A stretch of DNA of 37,412 nucleotides from the NCBI GenBank assembly GCA_018819005.1, contig JAHJQU010000222.1, forward strand, positions 1 to 37,412, written 5' to 3'. This document shows positions 34,225 through 37,412 of the stretch, in pieces. A program made the translations under genes and the position numbers. Numbering within the stretch: position 1 is the first letter of the stretch; each line of letters begins with the position of its first letter. A model generated the notes under the pieces. That model saw only the letters and a program-made list of their open reading frames with translations, did not search any database and had not been told where the DNA came from. Origin of the DNA: Pseudomonadota bacterium. Its GTDB lineage: Bacteria > Desulfobacterota > Desulfobacteria > Desulfobacterales > RPRI01.

Positions 34225-35781
34225 TTATCCTTGAACATTCTCATTGCTAAGAGGAAGATAGACTGACATGGTAGTGCCTTCTCCATCGACACTTTGGGCT
34301 TTAATCTTCCCCCCCATACCATCAAGAAGCGCAAAACTTACAAATAATCCAAGCCCCGTTCCCTTTCCAGGCTCCTTTGTTGTATAAAACGGATCAAAGA
34401 TATTGCCTATGTTCTTCTCAGGAATACCGGATCCATTATCTATAAATGATATTTTTAATACGGGCAGGTCATTTATTGCCTCATTATCCGATTCGGAAAC
34501 CACCTCACTCTTAATCAATAACTTACCTCGAAGTTTGTTTTGAGATGATGAGATAGCATCGGCTGCATTTATAATAAGATTTATAAATATCTGTCTTAAT
34601 TGATTCGGATCAGTCAGCACCTTGTCTTCTCTGGCTTCAAGAGATATTTTCAAATCAATACCGGACGTAAAAGGCTGGAACCTGACAATCTCAGCAACAT
34701 CTTCAATTACTTCATGTACATTTATAATTTCGGGTTTTCCTTCAGACGGCCTTGAAAAATCCAGAAGCTGCCTGATTATGCCGTTTACCCTGTTAATCTC
34801 GTTCTCGGCCCTTTTGATATATTCATTTTTCTCATCATCGGGCATATCCTTTTGCTTTAAAAGCTCCAGATAGCCTATAATTATTCCGATAGGATTTCCG
34901 ACTTCATGAGCAATTCCTGAGGATAGCCTTCCAACAGAAGCCAGTTTTTCCGCCATGACAACATCTTTTTGTGCCTGCTTTAAATCAATATTTGCTTTCT
35001 CAAGAGAGCTTATGGTTGCCAGGAGTTTTTCCTTGTCTTCAGAAACTCTTTTCAACAGCCGGTTTAAAGCCTTTGACAGCCTGTCAAACTCATTGTCATG
35101 TTTTCCGTCTAAAAAAAAGAAGTCATCTTCCTCCCTGAACTCTTCAGCCCTTTTGACCATTCTTTGAACCGGCTTAACTGCAATATTTAATATAAGATAA
35201 AGTCCTGTTATTGTTAGCACAAACAGATTGATGACAGAATAAACGAATAGAACCTTTTGTGTGCGTCTTAAAACCTTATATATATCCTCAAGCTCCATAA
35301 CAATACCGACTCCGGCTTCGGCATGGCCTTCTATAAGCAGGGGCGCCGAAACAACAAGGTAACGATTCTGCATCCAGAAAACTCCCCACGCTGTTCCCGT
35401 AAATCGTGTCATTTTTCTTGAAGATTCAATTGACTCTTCAACAATAATCCTAATCTCATCAGACATCGGGCAGTCCGGACTGGCGGGATACAGCATATTC
35501 GAATATCTGTCCTGTATTATAGCGCAGGAAAAGCCGGCCATATTCAGAATTACGTCAAGCTTGTCACTGTAATCAGGTTGCAGAATTAAAATGCCGGAAT
35601 CGAGCTTTTTTATCAGATGTTTCTCTATGTCGTAAGCAAGAAGATATCCTTTTGAAATGGCGGATTGCACATAATCTCTTTGCGCTGTTATAACCATTAT
35701 TATATCAACAAGAAGCATTGCAACAGCCAAAAGAATTGCAATTTTAATGGCGATATTGGTTTTTATCCCGTGAAAAGCCAC
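34225..35781 (-). CDS. Membrane sensor histidine kinase (NtrB/AtoS-like)
   Basis: 518-residue inner-membrane kinase. Two membrane segments (about 11-32 and 177-200) enclose a periplasmic sensor of about 145 residues with an AWGVFWMQNRYLVVSAPLL stretch that resembles a single-Cache/PDC-type fold. A HAMP linker (about 200-250), a coiled coil, and a HisKA domain with H292 in GIAHEVGNP follow. The HATPase domain has NLIINAADAI, DNGSGIP, FDPFYTTKEPGKGTGLGL. It is expected to phosphorylate the sigma-54 regulator encoded downstream. The ligand is unknown. A family B repeat lies about 110 bp upstream of the start. Confidence 0.94.
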   Translation of the reverse strand: MAFHGIKTNIAIKIAILLAVAMLLVDIIMVITAQRDYVQSAISKGYLLAYDIEKHLIKKLDSGILILQPDYSDKLDVILNMAGFSCAIIQDRYSNMLYPASPDCPMSDEIRIIVEESIESSRKMTRFTGTAWGVFWMQNRYLVVSAPLLIEGHAEAGVGIVMELEDIYKVLRRTQKVLFVYSVINLFVLTITGLYLILNIAVKPVQRMVKRAEEFREEDDFFFLDGKHDNEFDRLSKALNRLLKRVSEDKEKLLATISSLEKANIDLKQAQKDVVMAEKLASVGRLSSGIAHEVGNPIGIIIGYLELLKQKDMPDDEKNEYIKRAENEINRVNGIIRQLLDFSRPSEGKPEIINVHEVIEDVAEIVRFQPFTSGIDLKISLEAREDKVLTDPNQLRQIFINLIINAADAISSSQNKLRGKLLIKSEVVSESDNEAINDLPVLKISFIDNGSGIPEKNIGNIFDPFYTTKEPGKGTGLGLFVSFALLDGMGGKIKAQSVDGEGTTMSVYLPLSNENVQG

Positions 35782-35894
35782 CGTCAGATCCGCCGGTTTT
35801 AATGGTTTGAGAAAAATGTTTAACTGTGATTTATTATTACAATATAATCCCTATTTCTTGCAACAGCTAAACAGAATTGATCATGAATTAACAA

Positions 35895-36047
35895 TGACGG
35901 CTTCGTAAAAAGCATTCTGCTGTGTTGCGCTTCATCTTTCGTCATTGCAGCGTACCAGTAAGTACGCTTCATTCCTCAAGATTCGAGCGCCTTGCATAAT
36001 GAGCTTTTTTTTTGCCGTTTGAATTTCGACTTTTTACGGGTATATCA
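35895..36047 (-). repeat. Family B intergenic repeat, copy B3 (inverted)
   Basis: 153-bp copy in the opposite orientation to B1 and B2. It runs from TGACGGCTTCGTAAAAAGC to GACTTTTTACGGGTATATCA, and its reverse complement is nearly identical to B1 through the core. It is flanked by the 4-bp direct repeat ACAA (35891-35894 and 36048-36051), a possible target duplication. Confidence 0.9.
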
Positions 36048-36062
36048 ACAATAGGAAGCGAC

Positions 36063-36257
36063 TTGGAAAAATGTGTCAACCATAATGACAGGCTTACCAG
36101 TTATTCATGTATGAAACACGGAGTTTATATGTGTGAAGAGTGCATGCATTGCACCGATCCGACCATTTATTGCAAATTCCGCGAGTCCTGTCCGATATGG
36201 TATACGGAAAAAAACAACAAATCGGATGATAAAGTTTCAGGTTCTACTCCAGATTAG
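36063..36257 (+). CDS. Small Cys/His-rich protein, B-box-like zinc finger (64 aa)
   Basis: 64-residue protein with a dense metal-ligand pattern: CVNH (residues 4-7), CMKH, CEEC, CTD, C and C further on. The order C-x2-H, C-x2-H, C-x2-C resembles a B-box-type zinc finger and probably holds two zinc ions. No signal or membrane segment is seen. A TTG start at 36063 is chosen because AGGAAG (36053-36058) lies 4 nt upstream. The frame continues upstream to an ATG at 36012, but that part is repeat B3 and not native coding DNA. It faces the Mrp ATPase gene. Function unknown; a role in metal or Fe-S handling is only suggested by the neighbour. Confidence 0.7.
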   Translation: MEKCVNHNDRLTSYSCMKHGVYMCEECMHCTDPTIYCKFRESCPIWYTEKNNKSDDKVSGSTPD

Positions 36258-36260
36258 TCG

Positions 36261-36312
36261 GGATAAAGGAGTCCATGATTCGAAAATTCAGGGGTTCAAG
36301 TGTTTGTTTTCT
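36261..36312 (+). repeat. Short dispersed repeat D, copy D2
   Basis: GGATAAAGGAGTCC..GATTC followed by ATTCAGGGGTTCAAGTGTTT and GTTTTCT matches D1 at 27079. It starts 3 bp after the small Cys/His gene. A CCGCC-TCA-GGCGG palindrome at 36349-36361 lies between it and the mrp stop. Confidence 0.65.
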
Positions 36313-36383
36313 GAAGTTCTGACAGTCTTTCTTCCACTGGAATTTTTTCCGCCTCAGGCGGATTGACCCCTTGACCCTATCTC

Positions 36384-37235
36384 TCATATTCCGGTAAGCT
36401 TCGCCATTTTATCTGCTATACCGTCAAATGCCATTGCGACAGGAGAATCAGGATGTTTATCAATCAGCGATAAACCCGCATCACCACATGATACAACCTT
36501 CTGATCAAACGGAATTTTACCGAGAAATTCTATACCCGTTTCCCTTGCCGTTTTTTCTCCCCCTCCGATGCCGAATAGATCGATAGTTTTATTGCAATGG
36601 GGGCAGATAAAACCGCTCATGTTTTCAATCAGTCCGAATATTTCCATTTTTACGATTTTGCAGAAACTGATTGACTTTCTGACATCCGCAAGAGAAACTT
36701 CCTGGGGTGTTGTGACAATAATTGCCCTTGCATCTTTTATAGTTTGCGCAACAGTCAAAGGCTCGTCACCTGTGCCCGGCGGGCAGTCTATAATCAGAAA
36801 ATCAAGTTCACCCCAGTCAACATCGCCTATGAATTGCTTTATAGCGGAATATTTAATCGGTCCGCGCCATATAATCGCATCATCCTTATTCGGGGTGAGA
36901 GCTTCTATGGATACGGCGCTTAACCTATCGGAATATTTCATGGGAGCAAGTTTATGGTTCTTGCTCAAATCGATCGTCCCATTCAGACCAAGCATTCTCG
37001 GAACATCGGGACCGTGAAGATCTACATCCATCAATCCGACTTTAAATCCTTTGTTTGAAAGGGCTATGGCAAGATTCACGGAAGTGCTTGTCTTGCCGAC
37101 TCCGCCTTTCCCACTCATAACAATAAACTTCCGTTTTATTTTTTTGAGAGATTCTTCAACCGAAGAATCCTGGGCGTCTTTTTTCATTTTCTGTTTTGCC
37201 GCGTCACAACCGGCACCGCTGTGTATGATTTCCAT
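36384..37235 (-). CDS. Mrp/NBP35-family ATPase (Fe-S cluster carrier)
   Basis: 283-residue ParA/MinD-superfamily ATPase of the Mrp/ApbC/NBP35 group, which carries and transfers Fe-S clusters. The deviant Walker A loop is SGKGGVGKTS (about 41-50). MDVDLHGPDVPRMLG and IIDCPPGTGDEPLT (Walker B region) follow. The C-terminal ENMSGFICPHC motif supplies the CxxC pair thought to bridge the cluster in the dimer. There is no N-terminal DUF59 domain; instead there is a 35-residue charged lead with one Cys (C10). The ATG at 37235 has an ideal AAGGAGG site (37245-37251) nine nt upstream. Confidence 0.94.
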   Translation of the reverse strand: MEIIHSGAGCDAAKQKMKKDAQDSSVEESLKKIKRKFIVMSGKGGVGKTSTSVNLAIALSNKGFKVGLMDVDLHGPDVPRMLGLNGTIDLSKNHKLAPMKYSDRLSAVSIEALTPNKDDAIIWRGPIKYSAIKQFIGDVDWGELDFLIIDCPPGTGDEPLTVAQTIKDARAIIVTTPQEVSLADVRKSISFCKIVKMEIFGLIENMSGFICPHCNKTIDLFGIGGGEKTARETGIEFLGKIPFDQKVVSCGDAGLSLIDKHPDSPVAMAFDGIADKMAKLTGI

Positions 37236-37265
37236 TAAACGATTCCTCCTTGAAGAATAGCTATA

Positions 37266-37370
37266 TTCGTAAAAAATCCAGCCACTCCCTTGAAAACGGA
37301 AGTCCAGAACTATTTAAATAACTGGATAGCATATGTGCTTCACTACGTGCCCCGATTTCATATCCGGGGC
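37266..37370 (-). other. mrp leader: orphan repeat half-end and GC stem-loop
   Basis: The leader of mrp contains TTCGTAAAAAATCC (37266-37279), the same end motif as repeats A and B but with no partner end in view. A stem GCCCCG/CGGGGC (37349-37354 and 37365-37370) with a 10-nt loop lies further upstream. The window ends at 37412, so any matching end or upstream gene is not visible. Confidence 0.4.
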
Positions 37371-37412
37371 AAAGTAACCCCTGCATACTTCATTGTCAAG
37401 TTATGACCGTAA

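Noticed and set aside
19852..36047. Repeats as a CRISPR array
   Set aside because: The copies are kilobases apart, of two families and both orientations, without regular short spacers or cas genes.
36349..36361. CCGCC-TCA-GGCGG palindrome as a terminator between the convergent genes
   Set aside because: The loop is only 3 nt and no T run follows on either strand.

Overview
The window looks like chromosomal DNA of a moderately AT-rich Gram-negative bacterium, most likely a Desulfobacterota member (Desulfobacterales-like). The grounds are indirect: lipoprotein and SurA-type periplasmic proteins, separate glyQ/glyS, a long PPi-dependent phosphofructokinase, many PAS-type histidine kinases, an NtrC-type regulator, and a CxxC-bearing Mrp ATPase. 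No 16S or protein search was possible, so the taxonomy is an inference.

Layout. (1) 281-3251: two overlapping plus-strand signalling genes, a Cys-rich PAS-PAS histidine kinase and a REC-PAS-histidine kinase. A convergent PPi-PFK gene follows (5372-3267). (2) 5373-8756: a structured AT-rich gap, a 50-residue zinc ribbon gene, and a polar amino acid ABC transporter (lipoprotein binding protein, terminator/attenuator, permease with an unusual extra N-terminal domain, ATPase). (3) 8993-14112: smc, ftsY and an HU gene, closed by a bidirectional terminator. (4) 30680-14175: a 13-gene minus-strand housekeeping block in the order mfd, SurA-like lipoprotein, surA, rodZ-like, mgtE, recO, GHMP kinase, glyQ, glyS, PC4-like small protein, nucleoside phosphorylase, ligA, acylphosphatase. 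(5) 30711-30826: tRNA-Thr(CGT) with its own terminator, divergent from mfd. (6) 30827-32800: a repeat-rich island with two orphan small genes and an IHF/HU-family gene. (7) 35781-32802: a membrane histidine kinase and sigma-54 response regulator pair. (8) 36063-37235: a small B-box-like Cys/His protein facing an Mrp/NBP35 ATPase.

The most distinctive feature is a set of short non-coding repeats in the gaps. Family A (about 162 bp; 26156, 30935, remnant at 19852) and family B (about 153 bp; 21916, 32107, inverted at 35895) have unrelated cores but share ends built on TTCGTAAAAAGTC. They start with TGA and end with TCA. Family A is a chain of hairpins with paired compensatory changes between copies and a terminal hairpin whose loop is flipped in one copy. 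Family C (72 bp, 16-bp imperfect terminal inverted repeats) brackets the 31.4-32.7 kb island in direct orientation. A short repeat D occurs twice. No transposase is present, so if these elements move they are mobilised in trans. The copies affect the annotation: one supplies the glyQ stop codon, and others create false N-terminal extensions on the GHMP kinase and the small Cys/His protein.
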